Positions 24,209-31,828 of a DNA stretch of 33,949 nucleotides are shown piece after piece. How positions within the stretch are numbered: the first letter of the stretch is position 1; every line of letters begins with the position of its first letter. The DNA comes from Chloroflexota bacterium. GTDB lineage: Bacteria > Chloroflexota > UBA6077 > JAJPHF01. The position numbers and the translations under genes were made by a program. The DNA is taken from NCBI GenBank assembly GCA_019686175.1, contig JADGHJ010000009.1, positions 1 through 33,949 on the forward strand. Reading direction: 5' to 3'. The notes under the pieces were generated by a model that was not told the DNA's origin, made no database searches, and saw only the letters and a program-made list of their open reading frames with translations.

Positions 24209-25159
24209 TTAGACCGCTGCCGCAGCACGCCGCGGCAGGCGGAACAGCGCAATGGCGTTCTCGCCGAGGATGGCGCGCTCGGCCTCGGCCGGCAGCCCCA
24301 GCTCGCGCACGATCTCCACCGAGCGTGCCAGCGGGATCGGCAGCGGGGGCGTATCGGTCCCCAGCAGCACCTTGTCAGTCCCGAACGTGTCGATCGCCGC
24401 TCGAATCGCCGGCGGCCAGAAAGCCACGGTATCGACCCAAAGCCGCCGGGCGTAGGCGCTGGGCGGCAACGGCAGCTCTGGATCGAGCGCGTAGGTCGGC
24501 TGATGGCGAATGTCGTAACTGTACTCCAGCCGGCCGAGCAGCGAGGGCAGCCCGCCCCCGACGTGGGAAGCCACAACCTTCAAGCGGGGCATCCGCTCCA
24601 GCACCCCGGTCATGATCAGCCGCCCCAGCGCGACGGTGGTCTCCAGCCCCCGGCCGATGGTCTCGTCCAGCCGACACACGGCCAGGTGCGGCTTGGCGAA
24701 CGTGACCCCTGGCGGGTGCAGGTACACCGGTACATCGAGTTCGACCGCTAGCGCCAGGAAGTCGTGCGCTTCCGGCGCGTCGAGCCACAGGTCGCCGTAG
24801 CGCGGACAGACCATCGCGCCCCGCATGCCTAGCTCGCGAACACAGCGCTCGAACTCGCGCACCTGCGGCGCGCCCCCCTGGGGCCACACGGCCGCGAGCG
24901 CCACGAAGCGGTCGGGGTAGCGAGCCACGAGGTCGGCCAGGAAATCGTTGCAGCGGCGGGCCAGGTCGAGCACGCGCTCCGGCCCCTCGTGCAGCCGCGC
25001 CTCCAACAGCAGTGGCTGGCTGAGCACGCTGAAGTCGATCGGGCTTGCCTCGTGCGCGCGCAGGAACCCCTCCACATCGGCCATCAGGGTCATAGCCGCC
25101 ACGGCGTTGGGCGGCACGAACTCGCGGGGGATCAGGTGGCTGTGCACGTCGACGATCAC
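24209..25159 (-). CDS. Amidohydrolase-2 family decarboxylase, ACMSD-like
   Basis: 316 residues. Metal ligands of the ACMSD / gamma-resorcylate decarboxylase branch are all visible: HxH (His6, His8), YLHP (His148), ASHVGG (His199) and LGTDTP (Asp269). Family members are zinc- or manganese-dependent decarboxylases or hydrolases of carboxylated ring or muconate-type compounds. The start is GTG at 25159, preceded on the minus strand by GGGAGGAGAG. With the semialdehyde dehydrogenase-like gene 1.1 kb away it could decarboxylate a carboxy-muconate semialdehyde. A hydrolase role is not excluded. Confidence 0.85.
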   Translation of the reverse strand: MIVDVHSHLIPREFVPPNAVAAMTLMADVEGFLRAHEASPIDFSVLSQPLLLEARLHEGPERVLDLARRCNDFLADLVARYPDRFVALAAVWPQGGAPQVREFERCVRELGMRGAMVCPRYGDLWLDAPEAHDFLALAVELDVPVYLHPPGVTFAKPHLAVCRLDETIGRGLETTVALGRLIMTGVLERMPRLKVVASHVGGGLPSLLGRLEYSYDIRHQPTYALDPELPLPPSAYARRLWVDTVAFWPPAIRAAIDTFGTDKVLLGTDTPPLPIPLARSVEIVRELGLPAEAERAILGENAIALFRLPRRAAAAV

Positions 25160-25249
25160 CAGCTCTCCTCCCTCGAGCGGCGGCCGGGCCGAGCAGCCTC
25201 GACTACCGCGGTAACGCGGCGCCGTCCGGGCGCGAGCAGGCGGGTCTCG

Positions 25250-25624
25250 TCAGGCGGGCCGCTCGTCGGGCAGGACGAGCGAGAGCACGAACGAGACGAT
25301 GCTGACCACGATCGAGCCGAACAGCGCCGACCAGAAGCCGTCGATGTAGAACCCCACGCCGAACAGGTTGACCGCGAGCCAGGAGGCCAGCCCGAGCGTC
25401 GCGGCGTTGATGACGAGCAGGAACAGGCCAAGGGTCAGCAGGATGAGCGGGCAGGACAGGAAGGTGAGCAGCGGGCGGACGAAGGCGTTCACTAGGCCTA
25501 GGACGGCGGCCATCACGGCCACCGCTACCCAGGCATTCTGATCTTGCACGCGGATCCCCGGGATCAGCCAGGCGGCGATCACCAGCGCGATGGCCGTGAT
25601 AAGCCATCGGACGATCAGATACAC
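25250..25624 (-). CDS. Phage holin family 4-like small membrane protein (YvlD-type)
   Basis: 124 residues with four hydrophobic helices and the family landmarks IPGIRV, GLVNAFVRPLL, FLLVINAATLGLASWL and a final LPD. This is the widespread YvlD/holin-4 superfamily (PF04020), usually chromosomal and not part of a phage; no other phage gene is seen here. Function is poorly defined; envelope-stress roles have been suggested in some bacteria. It is downstream of rpsO on the same strand with a 130-base gap, and upstream of the amidohydrolase. Confidence 0.88.
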   Translation of the reverse strand: MYLIVRWLITAIALVIAAWLIPGIRVQDQNAWVAVAVMAAVLGLVNAFVRPLLTFLSCPLILLTLGLFLLVINAATLGLASWLAVNLFGVGFYIDGFWSALFGSIVVSIVSFVLSLVLPDERPA

Positions 25625-25754
25625 GGCACGCCCCTCCCCTGCTCCCGCTCAGCATACTGGCCAGCTCCGCCGCGTACAAGCGGGGGGCGCGATGAGCGTG
25701 CACCGGGCGTGGATCGGCGCGAGGAGCCGCGTACGAGGGGCGGGCGTGGGCGCC

Positions 25755-26024
25755 TCAGCGCCGCAGGCCTAGCCGTTGGATGAGCGTACGGTAGCGCTCG
25801 GGGTCCTTGCGCTTGAGGTAGTCGAGCAGGCGACGGCGCTGGCCGACCAGCATCAGCAGCCCGCGGCGGGTGTGATGGTCCTTCTTGTGGACTTCGAGGT
25901 GACTCTGAAGGTAGCGGATCCGCTCGGTGATCAGGGCTACCTGCACTTCGGGCGAGCCCGTATCCTTCTCGTCGCGAGCGTACTCCGCGATGATCGACTT
26001 CTTCTGCTCAGCCGTCAAGGTCAT
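25755..26024 (-). CDS. rpsO: 30S ribosomal protein S15
   Basis: 89 residues, the usual length, with [24 protein letters not shown] and [12 protein letters not shown], all diagnostic of S15. It binds the 16S rRNA central domain early in small-subunit assembly. AGGAGG lies eleven bases before the ATG on the minus strand. A promoter candidate (26117-26146) and an unusual structured leader (26047-26082) lie upstream, consistent with autoregulation as known for S15 in several bacteria. pnp, its frequent neighbour, is absent. Confidence 0.97.
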   Translation of the reverse strand: MTLTAEQKKSIIAEYARDEKDTGSPEVQVALITERIRYLQSHLEVHKKDHHTRRGLLMLVGQRRRLLDYLKRKDPERYRTLIQRLGLRR

Positions 26025-26046
26025 CGGCTACTGCGCCTCCTGCCAA

Positions 26047-26082
26047 CACTCGCCGCACACCGCGAGTGCCCGCGGGCGGCAC
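26047..26082 (-). promoter_or_regulatory. Structured rpsO leader with two mutually exclusive stems
   Basis: On the minus strand, GTGCC (26082-26078) can pair with GGCAC (26070-26066), while CACTCGC (26068-26062) can pair with GCGAGTG (26053-26047). The stems share 26066-26068, so they cannot both form. The second lies just upstream of the Shine-Dalgarno sequence. This is a candidate S15 autoregulatory element. Confidence 0.4.
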
Positions 26083-26116
26083 GATATCTCTCACCTTCGG
26101 CTCGGGGACGCTTGGA

Positions 26117-26146
26117 ATGTTAGCAGCTTCCGCATGATCGCTTCAA
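26117..26146 (-). promoter_or_regulatory. Promoter candidate for rpsO
   Basis: On the minus strand: TTGAAG (26146-26141), 18-base spacer, TAACAT (26122-26117). The leader would be about 85 bases. Confidence 0.4.
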
Positions 26147-26311
26147 GCCGCGCATGAGGGTGAGTGGTAGTATAGCGGAGAGCAGGCAAGCCTTTGCCGC
26201 CGGCTGCGCGAGCCCGCGCGCTCGCTCGTCACCAGCACTGCCCCCAGCGCCGCGCCGCAGCCGCGACCGTAAAATAGCAGGGAGCCGACCAGCAGATCGC
26301 GAGGTGGACAG

Positions 26312-27775
26312 ATGACGGAAGTGGTGACGCGCCCGGCGGTGAAGCAGCTCTTCATCAACAACCAGTGGGTGGACGCGGCCACCGGCCGGACGTTCGAGGA
26401 TGTGAATCCCGCGACGGAAGAGGTCATCGCGCATATCGCGGAGGCCGATGCCAGCGATGTGGATCGCGCGGTGCGCGCCGCGCGGCGCGCGTTCGACGAG
26501 GGCCCATGGCCGCGGATGCGCGCCGCCGAGCGCGCCGCCCTGCTGCGCCGCGTCGGTGAGCTGATCCTCCAGCACCAGGACGAGCTGGTGCAGCTGGAGA
26601 GCCAGGACAACGGCAAGCCGGTGCGCGAGAGCCGCGCGCTCGACATCCCCCGCTCGGCCCATAACTTCATCTTCTTCGCCGAGTTCATCAACAAGGTCAC
26701 CAGCGAGGCGGTGAACCAGGACGGCCAGTTCCTGCACTACGAGCTGCGCGACCCGGTGGGCGTGGCCGCGCTCATCACCCCGTGGAACTTCCCGCTGTTG
26801 CTGGCCACCTGGAAGATCGGGCCCTGTTTGGCAGCCGGGAACACCTGCGTGCTCAAGCCGGCGTCGGTCACACCGCTCACGGCGCTGCGGCTGGCCGACC
26901 TGGTAGCGGAGGCCGGCCTGCCCGAGGGCGTGTTCAACGTCGTCACCGGCCCCGGCTCCACCGTGGGAACCGCGCTGGTGTCGCACCCGGGCGTGAACCT
27001 GATCTCCTTCACTGGTGAGACGGTCACCGGCCAGCAGATCATGGCCGCCGCCGCGCCGGGGCTGAAGCGAGTGTCCGCCGAGCTGGGCGGCAAGGCGCCG
27101 AACCTGGTGTTCGCCAGCGCCGACCTCGACGCCGCCATAGCGGGCTCGCTGCGCTCGGCGTTCTTCAACCAGGGCGAGGTGTGCTTGGCCACCCCGCGCT
27201 TCCTGGTCGAGGAGAAGATCTACGACCAGTTCCTGGAGAAGTTCGTGGCCGCCGCCCGCGCGCTGCGCATCGGCGATCCGCTGGACCCGGCCACCGAGAT
27301 GGGACCGCTGGTGTCCAAGAGCCACTACGAGCGTGTGCGTGGCTACATCGCGCTGGGGCGCGAGGAAGGCGCCACGCTGGTCACCGGCGGCGAGCGCCCG
27401 GAGGGGCTCGCGCGCGGGTACTACCTCCAGCCCACCGTGTTCACCGACGTGCGACAGGACATGCGCATCTGCCGCGAGGAGATCTTCGGCCCCGTGGCCT
27501 CGATCCAGCCGTTCCGCAGCGAGGAGGAGGCCGTGGGGCTGGCTAACGACACGCCGTACGGGCTGGACGCCACCATCTGGACCAACGACCTCAAGCAGGC
27601 GCACCGCGTGGCGGGCCGCCTCGTGGTGGGCACAGTGTGGGTGAACTGCTGGTTCGTGCGCGATCTGCGCGTGCCGTTCGGCGGCGCGAAGGCGAGCGGG
27701 ATCGGGCGCGAGGGCGGCAAGTATAGCTGGGAGTTCTACACCGAGGCCAAGAACGTCTGCATCGCGCTACAGTAG
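26312..27775 (+). CDS. Aldehyde dehydrogenase, 2-hydroxymuconate-6-semialdehyde dehydrogenase-like
   Basis: 487 residues. Catalytic residues are present: Asn159 in PWNF, Lys182, Glu257 in AELGG and the nucleophile Cys291 in NQGEVC. The C-terminal segment with NCWFVRDLRVPFGG and EFYTEAKNVCI is characteristic of hydroxymuconic- and aminomuconic-semialdehyde dehydrogenases (XylG/DmpC/AmnC group), which oxidise meta-cleavage semialdehydes with NAD. GAGG is about six bases before the ATG. It is divergent from rpsO and ends at a strong bidirectional terminator. No extradiol dioxygenase or tautomerase is in view, so its pathway partner must be elsewhere. Confidence 0.9.
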   Translation: MTEVVTRPAVKQLFINNQWVDAATGRTFEDVNPATEEVIAHIAEADASDVDRAVRAARRAFDEGPWPRMRAAERAALLRRVGELILQHQDELVQLESQDNGKPVRESRALDIPRSAHNFIFFAEFINKVTSEAVNQDGQFLHYELRDPVGVAALITPWNFPLLLATWKIGPCLAAGNTCVLKPASVTPLTALRLADLVAEAGLPEGVFNVVTGPGSTVGTALVSHPGVNLISFTGETVTGQQIMAAAAPGLKRVSAELGGKAPNLVFASADLDAAIAGSLRSAFFNQGEVCLATPRFLVEEKIYDQFLEKFVAAARALRIGDPLDPATEMGPLVSKSHYERVRGYIALGREEGATLVTGGERPEGLARGYYLQPTVFTDVRQDMRICREEIFGPVASIQPFRSEEEAVGLANDTPYGLDATIWTNDLKQAHRVAGRLVVGTVWVNCWFVRDLRVPFGGAKASGIGREGGKYSWEFYTEAKNVCIALQ

Positions 27776-27790
27776 GTCCCGAAGAGCAGG

Positions 27791-27828
27791 GCGGCGCCGG
27801 TCGTGCGCATCTCCACGACCGGCGCCGC
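27791..27828. terminator. Bidirectional rho-independent-type terminator
   Basis: A perfect 15-base stem (27791-27805 with 27814-27828; GCGGCGCCGGTCGTG and its complement) around an 8-base loop, followed on the plus strand by TTGCTTGTT. It serves the aldehyde dehydrogenase and the convergent MFS gene. Confidence 0.85.
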
Positions 27829-27870
27829 TTGCTTGTTGCCCAGGTTCCGGGCGGGATCGCGCGGACGCGG

Positions 27871-29169
27871 TCAGGCCACGTGGCTGGGCGCGAGGGCCGG
27901 CGCGGCTAGCGCCCGCGCTCGCACGCGCTTGAGCACCAGGATCGCCAGCAGGGCCCCGGCCCAGTCGAAGGCAACGGCCAGGAGGAAGATGGGTAGCCAG
28001 CTCCCGGTCGCGCCCTGGACCAGGCTCCCAATGGGCACCAGTAGCGAGGCGGTGCCCTTCGCCGTGTACAGCATCCCGTAGTTGGTCGTGGCGTACTTGG
28101 AGCCGAACAGGTCGCCCGAGATGGCCGGGAACAGGCTGTAGATCTCGCCCCAGGCGAAGAACGTCAGCCCCGACAGCACTACGAACAGCGCCGGCACGTG
28201 CGCGAAGCTGACCAGCAGCAGGATGGCTACACCCTCGAGCCCGAAGGCGATGAACATCGTGTTCTCGCGCCCGATGTGGTCCGATACCCAACCGAAGAAC
28301 GGCCGCGTGAAGCCGTTGAGCACGCGGTCGAGCGACAGGGCAAAGGGCAGTGCCGCGAGGGTGAGGCCGAGGATGGTGACCGGCACGTCAGCCACCCCAT
28401 AGTCGCGCGCGATGGGGCCCAATTGGGCCGTGGCCATCAAGCCGCCCGTGGCGACCATGGTGAACATCACGTACAGCAGCCAGAACACCGGGCTCCGCAG
28501 CGTCTCCAGCGGAGTGTACTCGCGGGTCGTCTGCTGCCGCTCCGGCTTGACCTTGGCCGCGGTCTCCTGCGCGGTGGGCGTGCGCATCAGCAGCGCCATG
28601 ATCAGCACCAGCAGGCCCTGGCCCAGCCCGAACCAGAAGAACGCGGCCTGATAGCCCTGCGACTCGATCATCTCGGCGATGGGCACCACGGTGAGCGCCG
28701 AGCCAGCGCCGAACGCCGCGGCCGTCAGGCCGGCCGCGAGTCCCCGGTGATCAGGGAACCACTTGAGCGCGTTGCCGATGCTGGTGCCGTACACGATGCC
28801 GGCGCCGATACCGCCGATCACGCCGCCGAGCCAGAGGACCGGCAGCGCGTTGGCCTGAGCGTTGAGCACCCAGGCAACGGCCACCAGCACGCCGCCGATC
28901 CCCACGATCAACCGCGGACCGAACCGGTCGACGAGGTACGCCTCGAACGGCACGAGCCACGTCTCGGCGAGTACGAACAGCGTGAACGAGATCTGGATCG
29001 CCGCCTTGCCCCAGTGGAACCGGTCGTCGATCGGGTTGACGAACAGGGTCCAACCGTACTGCAGGTTGGCCACCGCCACCATGGCGATGATGCCGACGAG
29101 CAGCTGAAGCCAGCGGTGGCGCATAGGGCTGGCCGGTGACATGGACACAGAACTCGATGAGAGCGCCAT
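27871..29169 (-). CDS. MFS transporter, oxalate/formate antiporter (OFA) family
   Basis: 432 residues with about twelve membrane helices. MFS motif A-like segments are DRFGPRL (81-87) and GWVSDHIGREN (293-303). Lys371 in YTAKGTAS and Arg289 in NGFTRPFFGW are spaced much like the oxalate-binding Arg and Lys of OxlT (from memory). OFA members exchange or import small mono- and dicarboxylates. The start is set by an AGGAGGAG sequence about ten bases before ATG 29169 on the minus strand; the frame is open further upstream but that extension is Ser/Arg-rich and unlikely. It probably shares the promoter at 29724-29751 with the small protein upstream. Confidence 0.9.
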   Translation of the reverse strand: MALSSSSVSMSPASPMRHRWLQLLVGIIAMVAVANLQYGWTLFVNPIDDRFHWGKAAIQISFTLFVLAETWLVPFEAYLVDRFGPRLIVGIGGVLVAVAWVLNAQANALPVLWLGGVIGGIGAGIVYGTSIGNALKWFPDHRGLAAGLTAAAFGAGSALTVVPIAEMIESQGYQAAFFWFGLGQGLLVLIMALLMRTPTAQETAAKVKPERQQTTREYTPLETLRSPVFWLLYVMFTMVATGGLMATAQLGPIARDYGVADVPVTILGLTLAALPFALSLDRVLNGFTRPFFGWVSDHIGRENTMFIAFGLEGVAILLLVSFAHVPALFVVLSGLTFFAWGEIYSLFPAISGDLFGSKYATTNYGMLYTAKGTASLLVPIGSLVQGATGSWLPIFLLAVAFDWAGALLAILVLKRVRARALAAPALAPSHVA

Positions 29170-29292
29170 AGGTTGTCTACTCCTCCTGCATCCCCTAGAG
29201 CTACTCGGGCGCCATTCCCGCGACCACCAGCCGCCAGAACGCCGAGCAGACGGCGGCAGCATGGCGGGCACAGCAGTCGGCGGCCGCGCCGA

Positions 29293-29640
29293 TCAGCAGC
29301 GCAGCGGGTACCAGGTGGGGCGCGCCGGCCTGGGCGCCGTGGCGCACGGCGCGAATCCGGCGCGGCAATCCGCCCGTGAGAGGAGCGCGAAGACAGTGAG
29401 GGCGCCGGCCAGGGGCGCGCGTGGGAGATCGTCGGTCGCGTCGGTCAGGCTACAGAGCGCGGCCGCTGGCAGGCCGAAGGGGCGCCCGTGGCCGGCCGCG
29501 GCCACGAGCGCGCTGGCCGAGGGGAGTTCCCAAGCCGCAGCGACGCTGTTCGGCGCGGGAGGCAGCAGGGCAGCGACAAGGACGGTACAACCCGCCAGGA
29601 GAGCCAGCAGCCGCCAACGCCCCGCCCGCCGCGTGTTCAC
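29293..29640 (-). CDS. Small membrane or exported hypothetical protein
   Basis: 115 residues, not recognised. A basic N-terminus followed by a hydrophobic helix (about 11-28) looks like a signal anchor; a second hydrophobic stretch is near 76-88, and five cysteines are present (18, 63, 92, 98, 115). It is 123 bases upstream of the MFS gene on the same strand and directly downstream of a near-consensus promoter (29724-29751), which supports it being transcribed. The ribosome-binding site is weak. It could be an accessory protein of the transporter, or the region could be a long leader. Confidence 0.42.
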   Translation of the reverse strand: MNTRRAGRWRLLALLAGCTVLVAALLPPAPNSVAAAWELPSASALVAAAGHGRPFGLPAAALCSLTDATDDLPRAPLAGALTVFALLSRADCRAGFAPCATAPRPARPTWYPLRC

Positions 29641-29674
29641 CTCGCCGCCTCACCGCTGAGACGTTCGGTATTGG

Positions 29675-29699
29675 CCTTATGGCCTGACCGCCTTATGGC
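29675..29699. repeat. Two direct copies of CCTTATGGC in a promoter leader
   Basis: CCTTATGGC occurs at 29675-29683 and 29691-29699, 16 bases apart, between the minus-strand start site and the small-protein start codon. The spacing suggests a tandem operator, possibly for the divergently encoded regulator. Confidence 0.4.
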
Positions 29700-29723
29700 T
29701 TGGCCAGCTTGCGGTTGGCCCGT

Positions 29724-29751
29724 AGTATAGCGCGGCTGTGCGGGCTGTCAA
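29724..29751 (-). promoter_or_regulatory. Near-consensus sigma-70 promoter facing the MFS side
   Basis: On the minus strand: TTGACA (29751-29746), 16-base spacer, TATACT (29729-29724). The -35 is perfect and the -10 matches five of six. It would drive 29293-29640 and probably the MFS gene. Confidence 0.65.
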
Positions 29752-29770
29752 GACTAACCGCTCGCGTATG

Positions 29771-29776
29771 TATACT
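29771..29776 (+). promoter_or_regulatory. -10 element of the regulator-tup operon, leaderless-type
   Basis: TATACT lies six bases before ATG 29783, so transcription would begin at or next to the start codon. No good -35 is seen at normal spacing (best: CTGTCA at 29745-29750, 20-base spacer). No Shine-Dalgarno sequence precedes the ATG. Confidence 0.45.
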
Positions 29777-29782
29777 TGTCCC

Positions 29783-30913
29783 ATGACAGATCAGACAATC
29801 GGCCACCGAACTGCACCGGACGGTTATCGGGCGATCGCCGCGGCGCTCGTCCATCAGATCGCCGCGGGCGATCTGGTGCCCGGCACTCGCCTGCCGCCCG
29901 TGCGCGAGGCCGCCGCGCGCTGGGGGGTGAACGTCAACACCGTGCAGCGCGCCTACGCGCACCTTGCGGCACAAGGACTGGTGGAGGCGCGCCCCGGCCG
30001 GGGCACCCGGGTGGCGCCAGCCGCGGCGCAGGCCGCGGCTGGGGCACGGGCCGCACGGCTGCACGTGCTGGTGGGTGAGGCGCTGAGCGGCGCACTCGCG
30101 CTGGGCTACCGGCCGCCAGAGATCGCCGCTGCGTTCACGGCGCAGCTCGCGCGCTGGCAGGCGGCACGGCAGCGGCGAGACGACCGCGCCCCGGCCTCGG
30201 GCCGCCCGCGGGGCGTGCGACTGGCGGGCAGCCACGATCTGTGCCTGGAGGTGCTGGTAGGGCAGCTGCGCGCTGCTCGGCCGCGCTGGCCCGTCTACTG
30301 GCGGCCGTCGAGCAGCCTGGCAGGCCTGTTCGCGCTGGCAACCGACGCCTGCGACCTGGCCGGCACGCATCTGCTGGATGCGGCCACCGGGGAGTACAAC
30401 GCGCCGTTCGTCGAGCGCCTGCTGCCGGGCGAGCCGGTGCTCTTGGTCACGGTAGCCGAGCGGGAGCAGGGCCTGCTGGTCGCGCCGGGCAACCCTGCGG
30501 GCGTGCGCGAGGTGCGAGACCTGGCGCGGCGGGGCGTGCGGTTCGTCAACCGGCCCCGCGGCAGCGGCACCCGCCTGCTGTGCGATCAGCTGCTGGCCGC
30601 GGCGGGGGTATCCCCCTCGACCGTGAACGGCTACGACCGCGAGGCGCCGACGCATCTGGCCGTAGCGGCCGCCGTGGCCGCCGGCACGGCCGATGTGGGG
30701 CTCGGCATCCGGGCGGCGGCACAGGCGGCAGGACTCGACTTCGTGCCGCTGGCGCGCGAGCGCTACGAGCTGGCGCTGCGTGCCGCACGTCAGGACCGCC
30801 CGGGGGTGGCTGCGGTGTTGGCGGCGCTGCGCACGCCGGCGTTCCGTGCGGCCGCGGGCATACTGGGCGGCTACGATCCGACGCAGGCCGGCAGCATCCG
30901 CCGCGTCGGGTGA
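29783..30913 (+). CDS. GntR-type regulator fused to a PBP-like (molybdate/tungstate-type) sensor domain
   Basis: 376 residues. An N-terminal winged helix-turn-helix (about 12-80) is of GntR type: GTRLPPVREAAARWGVNVNTV with the wing GLVEARPGRGTRV. After an Ala/Arg-rich linker, residues about 145-365 form a periplasmic-binding-protein-like domain (PF12727 pattern) with TGEYN, EQGLLVAPGNPAG, FVNRPRGSGTRLL and VAAGTADVGLGI. Such one-component regulators often accompany oxyanion transporters and are thought to sense molybdate or tungstate. ATG 29783 was chosen because a -10 box lies just before it; in-frame GTG 29738 and ATG 29768 precede that box or overlap it. The next gene is tupA. Confidence 0.85.
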   Translation: MTDQTIGHRTAPDGYRAIAAALVHQIAAGDLVPGTRLPPVREAAARWGVNVNTVQRAYAHLAAQGLVEARPGRGTRVAPAAAQAAAGARAARLHVLVGEALSGALALGYRPPEIAAAFTAQLARWQAARQRRDDRAPASGRPRGVRLAGSHDLCLEVLVGQLRAARPRWPVYWRPSSSLAGLFALATDACDLAGTHLLDAATGEYNAPFVERLLPGEPVLLVTVAEREQGLLVAPGNPAGVREVRDLARRGVRFVNRPRGSGTRLLCDQLLAAAGVSPSTVNGYDREAPTHLAVAAAVAAGTADVGLGIRAAAQAAGLDFVPLARERYELALRAARQDRPGVAAVLAALRTPAFRAAAGILGGYDPTQAGSIRRVG

Positions 30914-30934
30914 GCGGGGAAGGAGGAGATGTCG

Positions 30935-31822
30935 ATGGCGGCAGAGCGCGGTCTACCGAGCGTTCGGCGGCGGCTGCTGATAGCCCTGGTCGCCCTGCTC
31001 ACTAGCACGCTGCTGCTCCAGCAGCCCGCCACGGGCGCGCAGGGCCCCGCACCGACCGAGGTGATCCTGGCCACCACCACTAGCACCTACGATACGGGCC
31101 TGCTCGACTACCTGCACCCCCGGTTCGAGCGCGCGACCGGCTACCAGGTGAAGACCATCAGCGTGGGCACCGGCCAAGCGCTGGCGCTGGGCGAGCGCGG
31201 CGAGGCGGACGTGGTCCTGGTCCACGCGCCCGAGGCCGAGCGTGCCTGGATGGCGGCCGGCCACGGCACGCGGCGGCTGCTGGTCATGTACAACGACTTC
31301 GTCCTGGTCGGGCCGCCGAGCGATCCCGCGGGCGCCCGGGGCCAGCCGATCGGCGACGCCCTCCGCGCGGTGGCCAGCAGCGCGAGCACCTTCGTCAGCC
31401 GCGGCGACAACTCGGGGACCCACATCCTGGAGCGGCAACTCTGGCAGCGCGTGGGCCTCACCCCGGAGGGACAGCGCTGGTACCTGGCGGTCGGCCAGGG
31501 CATGGGCCAGACCCTGAACATCGCCAGCGACCGCCAGGCATATACCCTCACCGATCGAGGCACCTGGCTCGCGCGGCGCAACACGCTCGACCTTGCGCTG
31601 CTGGTGGAAGGCGACCCCGTGCTACGCAACATCTATCACGTGATGCCCGTCAACCCGGCCAAGTCACCGCATATCAACAACGCGGGCGCCGAGGCGTACG
31701 CCGACTGGCTCGTGGGCCCGGAGGCGCAGGCGGCGATCGAGGCGTTCGGCCGCGACCGCTACGGCCAGTCGCTGTTCATCCCGGCGGCGGGGCGGAGCGA
31801 GGCGGAGTTGCTGGGTGAGTGA
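30935..31822 (+). CDS. tupA: Tungstate ABC transporter, substrate-binding protein TupA
   Basis: 295 residues. A signal peptide (about 1-35, ending near ATGAQ) exports it. TupA hallmarks are ATTTSTYDTGLLD (TTTS at 47-50), SRGDNSGTH (155-163) and YTLTDRGTW; the Thr/Ser and Arg residues bind the tungstate oxyanion. AGGAGGAG at 30921-30928 is six bases before ATG 30935; ATG 30929 directly abuts the site and is less likely. It follows the sensor gene by 21 bases and leads into tupB and tupC, giving a complete importer. Tungstate is used for tungstopterin enzymes. Confidence 0.93.
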   Translation: MAAERGLPSVRRRLLIALVALLTSTLLLQQPATGAQGPAPTEVILATTTSTYDTGLLDYLHPRFERATGYQVKTISVGTGQALALGERGEADVVLVHAPEAERAWMAAGHGTRRLLVMYNDFVLVGPPSDPAGARGQPIGDALRAVASSASTFVSRGDNSGTHILERQLWQRVGLTPEGQRWYLAVGQGMGQTLNIASDRQAYTLTDRGTWLARRNTLDLALLVEGDPVLRNIYHVMPVNPAKSPHINNAGAEAYADWLVGPEAQAAIEAFGRDRYGQSLFIPAAGRSEAELLGE

Positions 31823-31828
31823 GCGGCG

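Noticed and set aside
25250-25624. Holin-like gene as evidence of a prophage
   Set aside because: The PF04020-type family is common on chromosomes and no other phage gene is nearby.
26270-26275. TAAAAT as a -10 box for the aldehyde dehydrogenase gene
   Set aside because: No -35-like hexamer at usual spacing and no extended -10, so not listed as a promoter.
26120-27604. 494-residue minus-strand frame opposite the aldehyde dehydrogenase
   Set aside because: High-GC antisense shadow; the plus-strand ALDH has all catalytic motifs.
28198-29139. 313-residue plus-strand frame opposite the MFS gene
   Set aside because: Arg/Glu/His-rich antisense shadow without domain features; the minus-strand MFS is unmistakable.
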